Source: JAJPKK01 sp963781195 | GTDB taxonomy: Bacteria > Pseudomonadota > Alphaproteobacteria > Rhizobiales > Xanthobacteraceae | Assembly (NCBI GenBank): GCA_963781195.1 | Contig: CAWAEZ010000009.1 | Coordinates: 310,001-374,000, forward strand | DNA: 64,000 nt | Direction of reading: 5' to 3' | Shown: piece by piece, positions 9,878 through 19,299 of the stretch | How the letters are laid out: the number at the start of each line of letters is the position of its first letter | Numbering within the stretch: position 1 is the first letter of the stretch | The notes under the pieces: model-generated | Told to the model about the DNA's origin: nothing | The model's input: only the letters and a program-made list of their open reading frames with translations | Database searches by the model: none | Program-made: the position numbers and the translations under genes

Positions 9878-11854
9878 TCACATCCCGAAAGCGACGGCAC
9901 CGCTGTTGGTGGCCTGGAGATTACGGTAACGCGCCAGCGCCCACAGCGGGAAGAACTTCCGATACCCATGATAGCGCAGGTAGAACACCCGCGGGAAACC
10001 GGTCGCGGTGAACCGCGGCTCGTTCCAGAAGCCGTCGGCCGCTTGGGTGGTGGCGAGGTACGCGATGCCCTTTTCGACCGCGGGGTCGTTGGTGCGCCCC
10101 GCCGACATCAACCCGAGCAGCGCCCAGGCAGTCTGTGAGGCCGTGCTCGGCGCCTTCTCGTAGCCGCGGTAATCGAGCTTGTAGCTCGCGCCGTCCTCGC
10201 CCCAGCCGCCATCCGGATTCTGGATGGCGATCAGCCAGTCGGCCGCCTTGCTGATCATGTCGGACTGCGGGTCGAGCCCGGCCGCGTTGAGGGCGCACAG
10301 CACCGACCACGTGCCGTAGATGTAATTCATGCCCCAGCGGCCATACCAGCTCCCCTCGGGGAGCTGGGTCTCGCGCAGATAGGCGATTGCGCGGTCGACG
10401 TCGGCGTTGTCCTGCGGCCGCTCGCCGAGTTGGGCGAGCATCGACAGGCACCGCCCGGTCACGTCCTCGGAAGGCGGATCGAGCAGCGCCCCGTGGTCGG
10501 CGAACGGGATGTTGTTGAGATGGTAGTGCGTGTTGTCGGCATCGAAGGCACCGAAGCCGCCGTTGCGCGATTGCATGCCTTCGATCCACTCGCGCGCCCG
10601 CGCGATCGCGGGGTCAAACTTCCGGGTCGGCTCCAGCCGGCGCAACCGATCCATCGCCATCACCACCACCGCGGTGTCGTCGAGGTCGGGATAGTGCGGG
10701 TTGGCATATTGAAACGCCCATCCGCCGGGGCGGACGTCGGGTCGACGCGCGGTCCAGTCGCCCTTGACGTCGAGGACCTGGCGCGGCAGCAGCCATTGCA
10801 GGCCGCGCTTGACGCCGGCGACCGAGCGCCCGTCGCCGGCCTCGAGCAGGGTATGGCAGACGAGGGCCGTGTCCCACACCGGCGACACGCAGGGTTGGCA
10901 GTAACCTTCCCCCTCACCATCGACCACGAGCTTGTCGATCGAGGCCCGCGCGATGGCGCGGTCCGGGTGGTCCGGCGGATAGCCCAGCACTTCGAACATC
11001 ATCACGCTGTTGGCCATCGCCGGATAGATGGCGCCGAGGCCGTCCTCGCCGTTGAGCCGCTCGGTGACGAAGGCCACCGCCCGGTCGATCGCGCGCTTGC
11101 GCAGGCGGGACGGAAGCCACGGCTCGATCGCCCGCAGCAGGACGTCCACCACGCGGAAATACGCAAACCACCTGGCGTTCTGATGCGGCGCCCGTTCCGG
11201 CGGCCCGATCTCCCTCGGATTTTCGACGAACAGCTCATCGATCCCGACACCGAGCGGATTCTTCGCCACCGGCTTGAGCGCCTGCAGCACCAGGAGGGGC
11301 ACGATGACGGTGCGCGCCCAGTAGGAGATCTTGGTGAGATGGAACGGAAACCAGGCCGGCAACAGCATGATCTCGACCGGCATCACCGGCACGCTTTTCC
11401 AGGTGAGAACGCCGTAGAGCGAGAGCAGCACGCGGGTGAAGACGTTCACGTTGACCGCCCCGCCGCGGGCGAGAATCGCCTCGCGGGCGCGCCGCATGTG
11501 CGGCGCCTCGACGTCGTCGCCGACCATCTTGAGGGCGAAATACGCTTTGACGGTCGCGCTCATGTCGAAGGCGCCGTCCTGGAACAGCGGCCAGCCGCCA
11601 TGGTCGGCCTGGCGGGCGCGCAGATAGGTGGCAAACTTCGCTTCCCGGGCGAGGTCCGGCGGCTCGCCGAGATAGTGCTTGAGCAGGATGTATTCCGCCG
11701 GGATGGTCGTGTCCGCCTCGAGCTCGAAGACCCAATGCCCGTCTTCGCGCTGGCAGGCGAGCATCGCCTGCGTGGCGGCATCGATCGCCTGTTCCAGCTT
11801 GGAGTGAGGGAGCGTTGAGACGGCCATGGCTGCAGTCCGGTCCTGAAGTTTCAA
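9878..11854 (-). CDS. shc: Squalene-hopene cyclase
   Basis: 658 residues, full length for the family. The catalytic DXDDTA motif is present as DLDDTA at 390-395, and several QW-type repeats are visible (for example GGWPLFQDGAF and NPDGGWGED). The enzyme cyclises squalene to hopene/hopanol at the inner membrane. The start given is a TTG at 11854, which overlaps the hpnE stop as TTGA and has GGGG six bases upstream; an in-frame ATG at 11827 (MAVSTLPHSK) is the alternative. It is the last gene of the leftward hpnB-C-D-E-shc operon. Confidence 0.95.
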   Translation of the reverse strand: MKLQDRTAAMAVSTLPHSKLEQAIDAATQAMLACQREDGHWVFELEADTTIPAEYILLKHYLGEPPDLAREAKFATYLRARQADHGGWPLFQDGAFDMSATVKAYFALKMVGDDVEAPHMRRAREAILARGGAVNVNVFTRVLLSLYGVLTWKSVPVMPVEIMLLPAWFPFHLTKISYWARTVIVPLLVLQALKPVAKNPLGVGIDELFVENPREIGPPERAPHQNARWFAYFRVVDVLLRAIEPWLPSRLRKRAIDRAVAFVTERLNGEDGLGAIYPAMANSVMMFEVLGYPPDHPDRAIARASIDKLVVDGEGEGYCQPCVSPVWDTALVCHTLLEAGDGRSVAGVKRGLQWLLPRQVLDVKGDWTARRPDVRPGGWAFQYANPHYPDLDDTAVVVMAMDRLRRLEPTRKFDPAIARAREWIEGMQSRNGGFGAFDADNTHYHLNNIPFADHGALLDPPSEDVTGRCLSMLAQLGERPQDNADVDRAIAYLRETQLPEGSWYGRWGMNYIYGTWSVLCALNAAGLDPQSDMISKAADWLIAIQNPDGGWGEDGASYKLDYRGYEKAPSTASQTAWALLGLMSAGRTNDPAVEKGIAYLATTQAADGFWNEPRFTATGFPRVFYLRYHGYRKFFPLWALARYRNLQATNSGAVAFGM

Positions 11855-13098
11855 CGATGCCCCTGCAACACGAGGTCGGCGGCCCGGTTGCCGGAGCGCA
11901 CGGCCCCTTCGATCGTGGCCGGCAGACCGGTGGCGGTAAAATCACCGGCCAGGACCAGGTTGGCCCATTCGGTCGCCGCGCCCGGTCGCCGGGCGTTCTG
12001 CGCAGGCGTTGCGGCGAAAGTCGCGCGCCGCTCGCGCACCAATTGCCATGCCGGAAGGGCGGCCGAGATCCCGGTGACGCGCTGCACGTCCTGCCAGATC
12101 ATCTGTGCGATCTGGTCCCGGGAAAGTTCAAGCAACCGGCCGGCATCGCTGATGGTGACCGAAATGCGGTCGCCAAAGCCAAAAACCCATTCCGCCACCC
12201 CGTTTACGACTCCGATCATGGGGGCAATCCCCTCCGGCGACAACCGAAAATGCGCATTGATGATGGCGCGGTATTCGACCGGCACCGTGAGCCCGGGCAC
12301 CAGCGCGCTGGCGGCATGGGCGGGAACCGCCACCACCACCGCATCCTGCGGGCCCACCACCAGGGTGCTGTCGCCGAAGTCGAGGCCGCGCACCCGGCCG
12401 TCGGCAAGGACCAGCCTGCGGAGCTGACGGGAGAACGCCACGGACGCGCCATGCTCGCGCAGGAACGCGAGCGCAGGCTCGACGAACGCCGCGCTCAGGC
12501 CCTCCGGCGCGAGATAGGGCCGGCAGGCCTGGCCGCCCGCCGCAATGGTTTCGACCACCACGGCGCGGGCGAGATCGCTCGACCCTTCCTTCGGATCGAT
12601 GTTGAGCGCCGCCAGCAGAAACGGCCGCACCACCCGCTCATAGGCAGGGCCGGTACAAGACATGATCTCGCCGAGGGTCCTGCCCGGGCTGGGCCACAGG
12701 ATGCGGATGAGCGGCAAGTAGTCGAGGGCACGGGTGCCGGGCGCCCGGCGCCGCGCATCGAACATCCAGGGGGACAGCCGGCCGGTGCCGAGGTCGAGCG
12801 TCCAGCGCTCGCCGGTCGCGAGGTCGACGAAAGGATAGCGCGCGGCCGGCGCGCCGATCACCCGGGCGCTCGCGCCGATCTCGGCGAGGAAACCGAGCGC
12901 CGCGGTGTTTCCCGACAGCAGGATGTGGGTGCCGTTGTCGATCCGCATTCCGGTGACGGCATCGTGGTAGGAGCGGCACCGGCCGCCCGCCTGATCGGTC
13001 GCCTCGTGGACGACCGTCGAGACGCCGCGCTTGGCGAGGCGAACGGCGCAGGCAAGGCCGGCCATCCCGGCCCCGATGATGTGGACGGTTCGCGTCAT
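11851..13098 (-). CDS. hpnE: Hydroxysqualene dehydroxylase HpnE (FAD)
   Basis: 415 residues. An N-terminal Rossmann FAD motif is present (IIGAGMAGLACAVRLAKRG) with a following acidic/GGRC segment (ATDQAGGRC), as in amine oxidase/phytoene desaturase-like flavoproteins. In the HpnCDE route, HpnE reduces hydroxysqualene to squalene, the substrate of the adjacent cyclase. Its start overlaps the hpnD stop by one base (TGATG) and its stop overlaps the shc start by four, so translation is probably coupled. Confidence 0.92.
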   Translation of the reverse strand: MTRTVHIIGAGMAGLACAVRLAKRGVSTVVHEATDQAGGRCRSYHDAVTGMRIDNGTHILLSGNTAALGFLAEIGASARVIGAPAARYPFVDLATGERWTLDLGTGRLSPWMFDARRRAPGTRALDYLPLIRILWPSPGRTLGEIMSCTGPAYERVVRPFLLAALNIDPKEGSSDLARAVVVETIAAGGQACRPYLAPEGLSAAFVEPALAFLREHGASVAFSRQLRRLVLADGRVRGLDFGDSTLVVGPQDAVVVAVPAHAASALVPGLTVPVEYRAIINAHFRLSPEGIAPMIGVVNGVAEWVFGFGDRISVTISDAGRLLELSRDQIAQMIWQDVQRVTGISAALPAWQLVRERRATFAATPAQNARRPGAATEWANLVLAGDFTATGLPATIEGAVRSGNRAADLVLQGHR

Positions 13099-13937
13099 CA
13101 GATGAAGGCGTAGCGCAGAAGAATGAAGGCGAGGCGGGCCTTGCTCAGGCGGACCGGGGGACGCGGCGGCGCAAAGCCGCGCTCGGCGATCCGTCCGAGG
13201 ATGAGGTGGTAGACCTCGCCCATGATGCGGGGCGCCCGCACGGCGCGGCGCGGGCTGGACGCCATGATCGCGTGGGCGCGGTCGAAGTGGTCGCGGGCGG
13301 CCGCGACGAGTTCACCGCAGGCGCGATCCAGTCCCGGGCTTGCCAGGACCGCGGCGGGATCGGTGGTCTCGATCCCGGCCCGGTGCAGCGCCTCCCGCGG
13401 CAGATAGAGCCGGCCAACCTCGGCGTCCTCGTCGAGATCGCGCAGGATATTGGTGAGTTGCAGGGCGCGGCCCAGATGATAGGCGAGCTCGCGGCCCGGC
13501 TTGAGCGCGAGACCGAAGATCCGCACCGAGAGCCGCCCGACCGCGCTCGCCACGCGGTCGCAGTAGAGGTCGAGCTCCGCGGCGGAGGGGGCCCGGATGT
13601 CGGCGAGCACGTCCATCTCCATGCCATCGATGACGGCGAGAAAGTCGTCCTTTTCGAGCCCGAAATCCGTGACGGGTTGCAGGAGGTCGCGGGTCTGCGC
13701 GGTCGGACGTCCCTGGTAGAGTGCGTCGATGCCGCTTCGCCACGCCTCCAGCGCGGAGAGGCGCTCCTCGCGCGGCCCGGTTGAATCCGCGATGTCGTCG
13801 ACCTGCCGGCAAAATCCGTAGATCGCGAACATCGCCTCGCGCTGCGGCTTGGGCAGGATGCGCATCGCCGCATAGAACGAACTCCCGGACGCGCGGCCGG
13901 CATTGGGAGTCTCGGCGTCCGCGACCGCGGTGCTCAT
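13098..13937 (-). CDS. hpnD: Presqualene diphosphate synthase HpnD
   Basis: 279 residues of the squalene/phytoene synthase family. The two Asp-rich prenyl-diphosphate sites are visible: FCRQVDDIAD near residues 42-51 and LRDLDEDAEVGRLYLP in the second half. It condenses two farnesyl diphosphates to presqualene diphosphate. It overlaps hpnC upstream by four bases (ATGA). HpnD and HpnC are paralogues; the assignment of D to this gene follows the usual C-D-E order and its VDDIAD type. Confidence 0.9.
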   Translation of the reverse strand: MSTAVADAETPNAGRASGSSFYAAMRILPKPQREAMFAIYGFCRQVDDIADSTGPREERLSALEAWRSGIDALYQGRPTAQTRDLLQPVTDFGLEKDDFLAVIDGMEMDVLADIRAPSAAELDLYCDRVASAVGRLSVRIFGLALKPGRELAYHLGRALQLTNILRDLDEDAEVGRLYLPREALHRAGIETTDPAAVLASPGLDRACGELVAAARDHFDRAHAIMASSPRRAVRAPRIMGEVYHLILGRIAERGFAPPRPPVRLSKARLAFILLRYAFI

Positions 13938-14812
13938 GCGCCCCTCGATACGCCGGCCGGCGCGCCGCCGCGGCGCAGGCGGTTGAGCGAGCCGGCGGCG
14001 ACGCCCGCGAGCGCCGCCTGCAGCATCGCGAACTTGCCGAGACGGACGGATTCGCTCAGCGGATCACGGCGGACCAGGAGGCCGGCGATCCGTCGCGCCA
14101 TCGTGGTGATCACCGCCACCTCCAGCGACAGCCGGAAATCGGAGATCGACGGGGCAAAGCCTTCGCTCTCGCCGATCAGCGCCGCGGTGCGCCGCGCCTG
14201 CCCCTGAAGGCATTGCAACAGCGCCGGCGAGGCTTTCGCCGCACCCAGATCCTCGACCCGCGCGCCGGCTTCCGCCAGCGCATCGAGGGGCACGTAGACG
14301 CGGTCGAGATCGCGGTAATCGGCCCGGCAATCCTGCAGGTGATTATTGATCTGCAGGGCTGCGCACAGCGCATCGTTGGCCGGCCAGGTGGTGCGCGGCT
14401 CGCCATGGACGTCGAGCACGAAGCGCCCAACCGGCATCGCCGACAGGCTGCAATATTCGATCAGCTCGTCCCAGTCGCGGTAACGCAGCTTGGTCACGTC
14501 CATGCGGAACGCCGCCAGCAGGTCCTGGGCGTGGCGCGGCGACAGCTTGCGTTCATCGAGAGCGACGCGCAGGCGGACCGCGACGGCGTTGCCGTTGCCG
14601 CGACCGAGCAGATCCTGCTCCAGGGCACCGAGATGGGCGAGCTTCTCCGCAGCGGTGAGCGTCGCATGGTCGGCGATATCGTCAGCCGTGCGGACGAACT
14701 CGTAGAAGGCGAGAATCGGCGCCCGATGCTGCGGGCTGATCAGCACCGAGGCGACCGGGAAATTCTCGTCCCGATGCCCCTTTCCCGACCGGAACTCCGC
14801 CGCGGCGGTCAT
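13934..14812 (-). CDS. hpnC: Hydroxysqualene synthase HpnC
   Basis: 292 residues, squalene/phytoene synthase fold, with Asp motifs VRTADDIADH and LQDCRADYRDLDRVYVP. It converts presqualene diphosphate to hydroxysqualene. The open frame extends far upstream, but that part is antisense-like sequence inside hpnB. The ATG at 14812 (MTAAAEFRSGKGHRDENFPVA) overlaps the hpnB stop as ATGA, matching the tight spacing of the other joints and the family's usual N-terminus (DENFPVAS). Confidence 0.92.
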   Translation of the reverse strand: MTAAAEFRSGKGHRDENFPVASVLISPQHRAPILAFYEFVRTADDIADHATLTAAEKLAHLGALEQDLLGRGNGNAVAVRLRVALDERKLSPRHAQDLLAAFRMDVTKLRYRDWDELIEYCSLSAMPVGRFVLDVHGEPRTTWPANDALCAALQINNHLQDCRADYRDLDRVYVPLDALAEAGARVEDLGAAKASPALLQCLQGQARRTAALIGESEGFAPSISDFRLSLEVAVITTMARRIAGLLVRRDPLSESVRLGKFAMLQAALAGVAAGSLNRLRRGGAPAGVSRGA

Positions 14813-15981
14813 TTCGCCCCCGCCGCCTGAAACCGGCCCTTCCACAGCCCGCCCTTGCCGCGGATCGAGGCCACGGCCGACTGGACCGTGAAGCCGAGAT
14901 AGGCGGCGGCGATACCTGGAAGGGCGAATCCCCACAGCGGAGACAGCCGGTAGAACCGCAGCGTCGGCTGGAACAGGAGCGCCATGATCGCCCAGGCGGC
15001 GAGGCCGAAGACGCGGGCGAGGCCCGCCCCGAACACGGCGGTGAACGGCGGCACCAGATAGACCAGCGCGAGGCCGGCGACGGTGCCGACGAGCAGCAGC
15101 GGCGAATAGCGCAACTGCGCATAGGCGGTCCGCGACACCATCTGCGCCACGTCCGCCCACTGCGGATAGCGCCGCAGGCTGTGCACCCGCGCGGTCAGGC
15201 CGAGCCAGATCGGCCCTTTCGCCTTGAGCAGCGCCGCCAGGGCGCAGTCGTCGATCAAAGCGCTCCTGATCGCATCGATGCCGCCAGCCTGTCGCAACGC
15301 GTCGGTCCGTACCAGCATGCATCCCCCTGCGGCGGCCGCCGTCGCGGCGGCCGGCCGGTTCACCCAGGCGAACGGATACAACATCTCAAAGAAAAAGATG
15401 AAGGCCGGAATGAGACTGCGTTCGGGCAGGGTCTCGCAGCGCAACTCTACCATGAACGAGGTGAGCACCAGCCGGTTCGCGCTGGCGTGGGCCACCAGCC
15501 AACCGAGGACGTGTGGCTGGTAGACGATGTCGGCATCGGTGAACAGGAGGAATTCGGGGGGCGAATCGGACGCGGTCGCGGCCGCGATGCCCTGCCGCAT
15601 CGCCCACAGCTTGCCGGTCCAGCCCTGAGGCAGCGGCGTCCCCGGCACGACCGTGAGGCGCTCCGCGTCCCCGCCGGCAGCCGCCGCCTGCCGGGCGACC
15701 TCCGCGGTCCCGTCCGTGCTTTCGTCATCGACGAGCACCACCGACCGCAGCCCCGGATAGTCCTGCCGCAACAGCGATCCGACGCATGCGCCGACCCCAT
15801 CCGCCTCGTTTCGCGCCGGGATCACCACGCAGACCGCCGGCCGCTGCGCCGGCAGCGGGGGATCGAAGTCGTCGCGCTCGGCGCCGAGCCAGAATCCGCC
15901 GTGGCCGAACGCGAGATACAACCAGATGACGAACGCCAGGAGTGCAACGAAATCAAACACCATTCTCTCGCCGGCTCGCAT
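14809..15981 (-). CDS. hpnB: Hopanoid-cluster glycosyltransferase HpnB
   Basis: About 390 residues. An N-terminal membrane anchor (VFDFVALLAFVIWLYLAFG) is followed by a GT2-type catalytic domain: VCVVIPARNEADGV, VVLVDDESTDGT and the DXD site LLFTDADIVY. Three to four hydrophobic C-terminal segments follow. HpnB is the first gene of the operon in this and related genomes; its exact sugar-transfer reaction is not settled. The ATG at 15981 has AGGGCGGGG upstream; a GTG at 16014 and an ATG at 15963 are alternatives. The 224-bp gap to the divergent polyprenyl synthase must hold the operon promoter. Confidence 0.88.
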   Translation of the reverse strand: MRAGERMVFDFVALLAFVIWLYLAFGHGGFWLGAERDDFDPPLPAQRPAVCVVIPARNEADGVGACVGSLLRQDYPGLRSVVLVDDESTDGTAEVARQAAAAGGDAERLTVVPGTPLPQGWTGKLWAMRQGIAAATASDSPPEFLLFTDADIVYQPHVLGWLVAHASANRLVLTSFMVELRCETLPERSLIPAFIFFFEMLYPFAWVNRPAAATAAAAGGCMLVRTDALRQAGGIDAIRSALIDDCALAALLKAKGPIWLGLTARVHSLRRYPQWADVAQMVSRTAYAQLRYSPLLLVGTVAGLALVYLVPPFTAVFGAGLARVFGLAAWAIMALLFQPTLRFYRLSPLWGFALPGIAAAYLGFTVQSAVASIRGKGGLWKGRFQAAGAK

Positions 15982-16238
15982 TACCCCGCCCTCTGCGGCG
16001 GGACCTGTTGTCACGGGAAACCGTTAGGCAATATAACGCCTGGAAGGTCCGGGGTCCCAAGCCTTTCGCAATGCGGCCTCGACATTTGGTTCGCGAATGC
16101 CGGGGACGCCGTACGCCTGCAATCGACGCGGCGCCGCTGCTCGCTCCGCGGGCGGAACTATCTGTTCGGGCGGCACCACGAGGCCCTTTGTACAGTACCG
16201 GTCGCCCCGAATCGACGAGTCACAGCACAGGATTTATC

Positions 16239-17177
16239 ATGTCGGTAAATGACGACGGCGCGAACTTCGTGCCTCGCCTCACCCAGATCGCGGCATTGAC
16301 GGAGGAGCTTCTCGAGCGCCTGCTCGGCCCGGCGCCGCTTGCCGCCGAGCGCGCCCGCCCGCCGCGCCTCATCGAATCGATGCGCTACGCCTCGCTCGGC
16401 GGCGGCAAACGGTTTCGCCCCTTCCTGGTGGTCGAGAGCGCGGCCCTGTTCGACGTCCCGCGAGAGCGCGCGCTGATGGCCGGCGCCGCGCTCGAGTGCG
16501 TGCACTGCTATTCGCTGGTGCATGACGACCTGCCGGCCATGGACAACGACGATCTGCGCCGCGGCCGGCCGACCGCCCACAAGGCCTTCGACGAGGCGAC
16601 CGCAATCCTCGCCGGCGACAGCCTCCTCACCCTCGCCTTCGACATCCTGGCGCGGACCGAGACCCATCCGGATCCGGCGATCCGCATCGCCCTGGTGCTG
16701 GCGCTGGCCCGGGCATCGGGCCTCGGAGGCATGGCCGGCGGCCAGATGCTCGATCTCGCCGCCGAAGGGCGGTTCGCCAACCCCGCGCCACGGCTCGGCC
16801 TCGCCGAGGTCGAGGAATTGCAGGCGATGAAGACCGGCGCGCTGCTGCGCTTCGGCTGCCTCGCCGGGGCGATCCTCGGTGGCGCGAAGGAGAGCGAACG
16901 CCAGGCGCTCGACCGCTTCGGCGCGATCATCGGCGAGGCGTTCCAGATCGCCGACGACATTCTCGACGTCGAAGGCGATCCCGAGACCGTCGGCAAGGCC
17001 ACCGGCAAGGATGCCGGCGCCCACAAGGCGACGGCGGTCGGTATCCTGGGCGTCGAACGCGCCAAGCAGAAGCTGTTCGGGCTGATCGCCGAGGCGGAGG
17101 CGACCCTCGCCCCGTTCGGCGCCCGCGCCGCCATCCTCAAGGCGGCGGCGCGCTTCGTCGCCGAACGGCGGGCGTGA
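16239..17177 (+). CDS. ispA: Farnesyl/geranylgeranyl-type polyprenyl diphosphate synthase
   Basis: 312 residues. The first Asp-rich motif is DDLPAMD at 96-102 and the second is DDILD at 239-243, with GGKRFRP (55-61) ahead of them. It builds farnesyl diphosphate (or a close chain length) from IPP and DMAPP in the cytosol, and so supplies HpnD. The ATG at 16239 has CACAGGATT upstream. It is divergent from hpnB and sits at the end of the hopanoid block. Chain length is not certain from sequence, but the short residues before DDLPAMD fit an IspA-type farnesyl synthase. Confidence 0.88.
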   Translation: MSVNDDGANFVPRLTQIAALTEELLERLLGPAPLAAERARPPRLIESMRYASLGGGKRFRPFLVVESAALFDVPRERALMAGAALECVHCYSLVHDDLPAMDNDDLRRGRPTAHKAFDEATAILAGDSLLTLAFDILARTETHPDPAIRIALVLALARASGLGGMAGGQMLDLAAEGRFANPAPRLGLAEVEELQAMKTGALLRFGCLAGAILGGAKESERQALDRFGAIIGEAFQIADDILDVEGDPETVGKATGKDAGAHKATAVGILGVERAKQKLFGLIAEAEATLAPFGARAAILKAAARFVAERRA

Positions 17178-17284
17178 CCGCGAAGCAACGCGATGCCTTT
17201 GGCCGCATTGAGGGACCCGGCGCAATGCTTAAGATGGGCCGGGCGCTTGCAAAACCGGCCGTGATCATTCGATTTCGCCGGCTC

Positions 17285-17477
17285 GACGACCGATCGATGA
17301 CATGACGATCGGACCAAGACGATCGGACCCAGGACGAGCGGACCCAGGACGAGCGGACCAAGACGAGCGGACCAAGACGACCGACCGGACCAAGACGACC
17401 AGACCATGACGATCGCGACATGACGATCGCGACACGAAAATCGGGCCATGATGATCGATCGATGACGATCGGGCGAT
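17285..17477 (+). repeat. Degenerate 14-bp tandem array (about 13 units) ahead of the ABC importer
   Basis: Between the polyprenyl synthase and the binding-protein gene (gap 17178-17531) lies a run of units with consensus near GACGATCGGACCAA. Most are exactly 14 bp; two are 15 and one is 18. Units drift from GACGAGCGGACCAA in the middle to GACGATCGCGACAT and GACGATCGGGCGAT at the right end. Many contain the palindrome CGATCG. No open frame explains it. It ends about 55 bases before the ATG of the binding protein, so it may overlap the promoter region. Confidence 0.85.
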
Positions 17478-17531
17478 GACGTCATTCGCAGGGGATCGGC
17501 CGAATTCCCGCGTGCAACGGAGGAAACCTTG

Positions 17532-18509
17532 ATGAAAGCTGCCGCGCTCGCCTTCAGCGTCGTCGCCTCGATGATCGGCGCGCCCGCCCGCGCCGCCGAC
17601 ACCGCGCCGGTGCCGATCACCATTGTCGTGTTCACCCCGCCGTCGCTCGGTGCGGTGTTCCCCGCCGTCATCAAGCAACAGAAATACGACATCGCCAACG
17701 GCATCGACATCAATTTCGTCGAGCGCCCTCCCGACGCCTATGCGGCGCAGTTCAATTCGGGCGAGTTCAAGGTGGGAGGCAGCGCCTCGATCCTCATTCT
17801 CGGCCTCGGCGCGAGCCGTGGCATCAAGGTGAGCTATCTGTTCAACCTGTTCGATTATTGGGGCACCGTCGTCACCAACCGCCCCGACATCAAGACGCTG
17901 GCGGACCTCAAGGGGCGCGACGTCGCCGCCGCCAAGGGAACCACCAACTACACCGTGTTCGAATGGTTCGCGCAGCGAGCGGGCGTCGATCCCAAGGCGA
18001 TCAAGGTGCTCAACACCGCGACCGCCGGCCTGCTCGGCTACGCGCTCGCCGATCGTGCCGACGCCGTCGAGATCTGGGAGCCGGCCTATTCGATGCTGCT
18101 GGCCAAGCGTCCCGGCATCCACACCATCGATCTTGCGGTCGCCAAGACCTGGTCCGACTACTCCGGCGGCGCGCTGTTCCCCAATCTCGGGGTCGCCGCC
18201 CACCAGGACTGGATCGACAAGAACCCGGAATTGATCCCGCGGCTCTATCGCGCCTACAAGCAGGCGGCGGATTGGGTCGTCGCCCATCCGCTGGAGGCCG
18301 CCCCGCTGGTCGCGCCGGTCAAGGACGACGCCGAGCGCAAGTCGATCGCCGACATGATCAAGGACAATTCGCGGCTCGCCATGAACCTCTACCCCGCCAG
18401 CAAAGCCGGCAAGGAAATCGCGGCGATCTATCGCATGGGGGTCGCCGTCGGGCTGTTCAAGACCGCGCCGGAAACCGCGACCACGGTCTATGGGGGCCCC
18501 GTTGAGTGA
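17532..18509 (+). CDS. NitT/TauT-family ABC transporter substrate-binding protein
   Basis: 325 residues. The ATG follows a strong ribosome-binding site (GGAGGAAACC). A Sec signal peptide (MKAAALAFSVVASMIGAPARAAD) leads into a SsuA/TauA-like periplasmic-binding fold: TIVVFTPPSLGAVFPAVIK, GEFKVGGSASI, LADLKGRDVAAAKGTTNY. The ligand is probably a small anionic organic molecule (sulfonate, nitrile, aromatic acid or pyrimidine precursor); the sequence does not decide. It is the first gene of the importer operon, five bases before the permease. Confidence 0.88.
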   Translation: MKAAALAFSVVASMIGAPARAADTAPVPITIVVFTPPSLGAVFPAVIKQQKYDIANGIDINFVERPPDAYAAQFNSGEFKVGGSASILILGLGASRGIKVSYLFNLFDYWGTVVTNRPDIKTLADLKGRDVAAAKGTTNYTVFEWFAQRAGVDPKAIKVLNTATAGLLGYALADRADAVEIWEPAYSMLLAKRPGIHTIDLAVAKTWSDYSGGALFPNLGVAAHQDWIDKNPELIPRLYRAYKQAADWVVAHPLEAAPLVAPVKDDAERKSIADMIKDNSRLAMNLYPASKAGKEIAAIYRMGVAVGLFKTAPETATTVYGGPVE

Positions 18510-18513
18510 GTCC

Positions 18514-19299
18514 ATGGCCGCAACCGCGGACGAAAAGCCGCGGCGCGGGTTTCGGTACGAAGGGATCGTGGCGTTCGTCGGCCTCGCCGTGGCGTGGCAG
18601 GTCGCGTCCTATTTCTTTCCGGACTACCTGTTCCCGCCGATCCCGGCGATCGCCGCGCGGTTCTTCGAGATCTTCGGCTCGTTCGGGACGACCCTCGACG
18701 CGCTCGCCACCGCCGGCCGCATCCTCGCCGGGCTCGCCGGCTCGTTCGTGCTCGGCGGCATCCTCGCGGTGCTGATGGCGAAGTGGCCCGCCTTCGAGCG
18801 TTACAGCCAGCCGCTGCTCAACTTCAACCAGGGCATTCCCGCTTTGTCATGGGTGGTGATCGCGATCATCTGGTTCAAGGGCATCGAATTCCGCATCTTC
18901 TTCATCATGGTGATGACGACGCTGCCGGCCTTCACCTTCCAGCTGCTCGACGCCTACCGCTCGATGTCGAACGACCTCTACGAGATGACGCTGTCGTTCC
19001 GCCCGAGCCGCTACGATCTGTTGCGCACGCTGATCTGGCCGGCGGTGCTGCCGGGCATCCTGACCGCCTGGAAGGTCAACCTCGGCAATGCGTCCCGGGT
19101 CGTCGTGGTCGCGGAGCTGGTCGGAGCGACCGGCGGCGTCGGCTACCAGCTGCTGCTCCAGCAGCAGCTGTTCGACATGGCGGGCGCCATCGCCTGGACG
19201 CTGGTGCTCGTCATTTTCGTCCTGATCGTGCAGATGATAATCACCATCATCGAGAACCATGCGCTGAAATACCGGGCGGTGTCGGAGCGCGCGCTGTGA
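18514..19299 (+). CDS. NitT/TauT-family ABC transporter permease
   Basis: About 261 residues, inner membrane, with six predicted hydrophobic segments and the BPD_transp_1 coupling (EAA-like) region around LSFRPSRYDLLRTLIWPAVLPG. The preferred start is the ATG at 18514, just past the binding-protein stop; an upstream in-frame ATG at 18490 would overlap that gene by 20 bases. The stop overlaps the next gene's GTG start (GTGA), indicating coupled translation with the ATPase. Confidence 0.88.
   Translation: MAATADEKPRRGFRYEGIVAFVGLAVAWQVASYFFPDYLFPPIPAIAARFFEIFGSFGTTLDALATAGRILAGLAGSFVLGGILAVLMAKWPAFERYSQPLLNFNQGIPALSWVVIAIIWFKGIEFRIFFIMVMTTLPAFTFQLLDAYRSMSNDLYEMTLSFRPSRYDLLRTLIWPAVLPGILTAWKVNLGNASRVVVVAELVGATGGVGYQLLLQQQLFDMAGAIAWTLVLVIFVLIVQMIITIIENHALKYRAVSERAL

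Noticed and set aside
17285..17477. CRISPR array
   Set aside because: Units are contiguous and only 14 bp with no unique spacers; the same is true of the arrays at 21738, 39495 and 52184.
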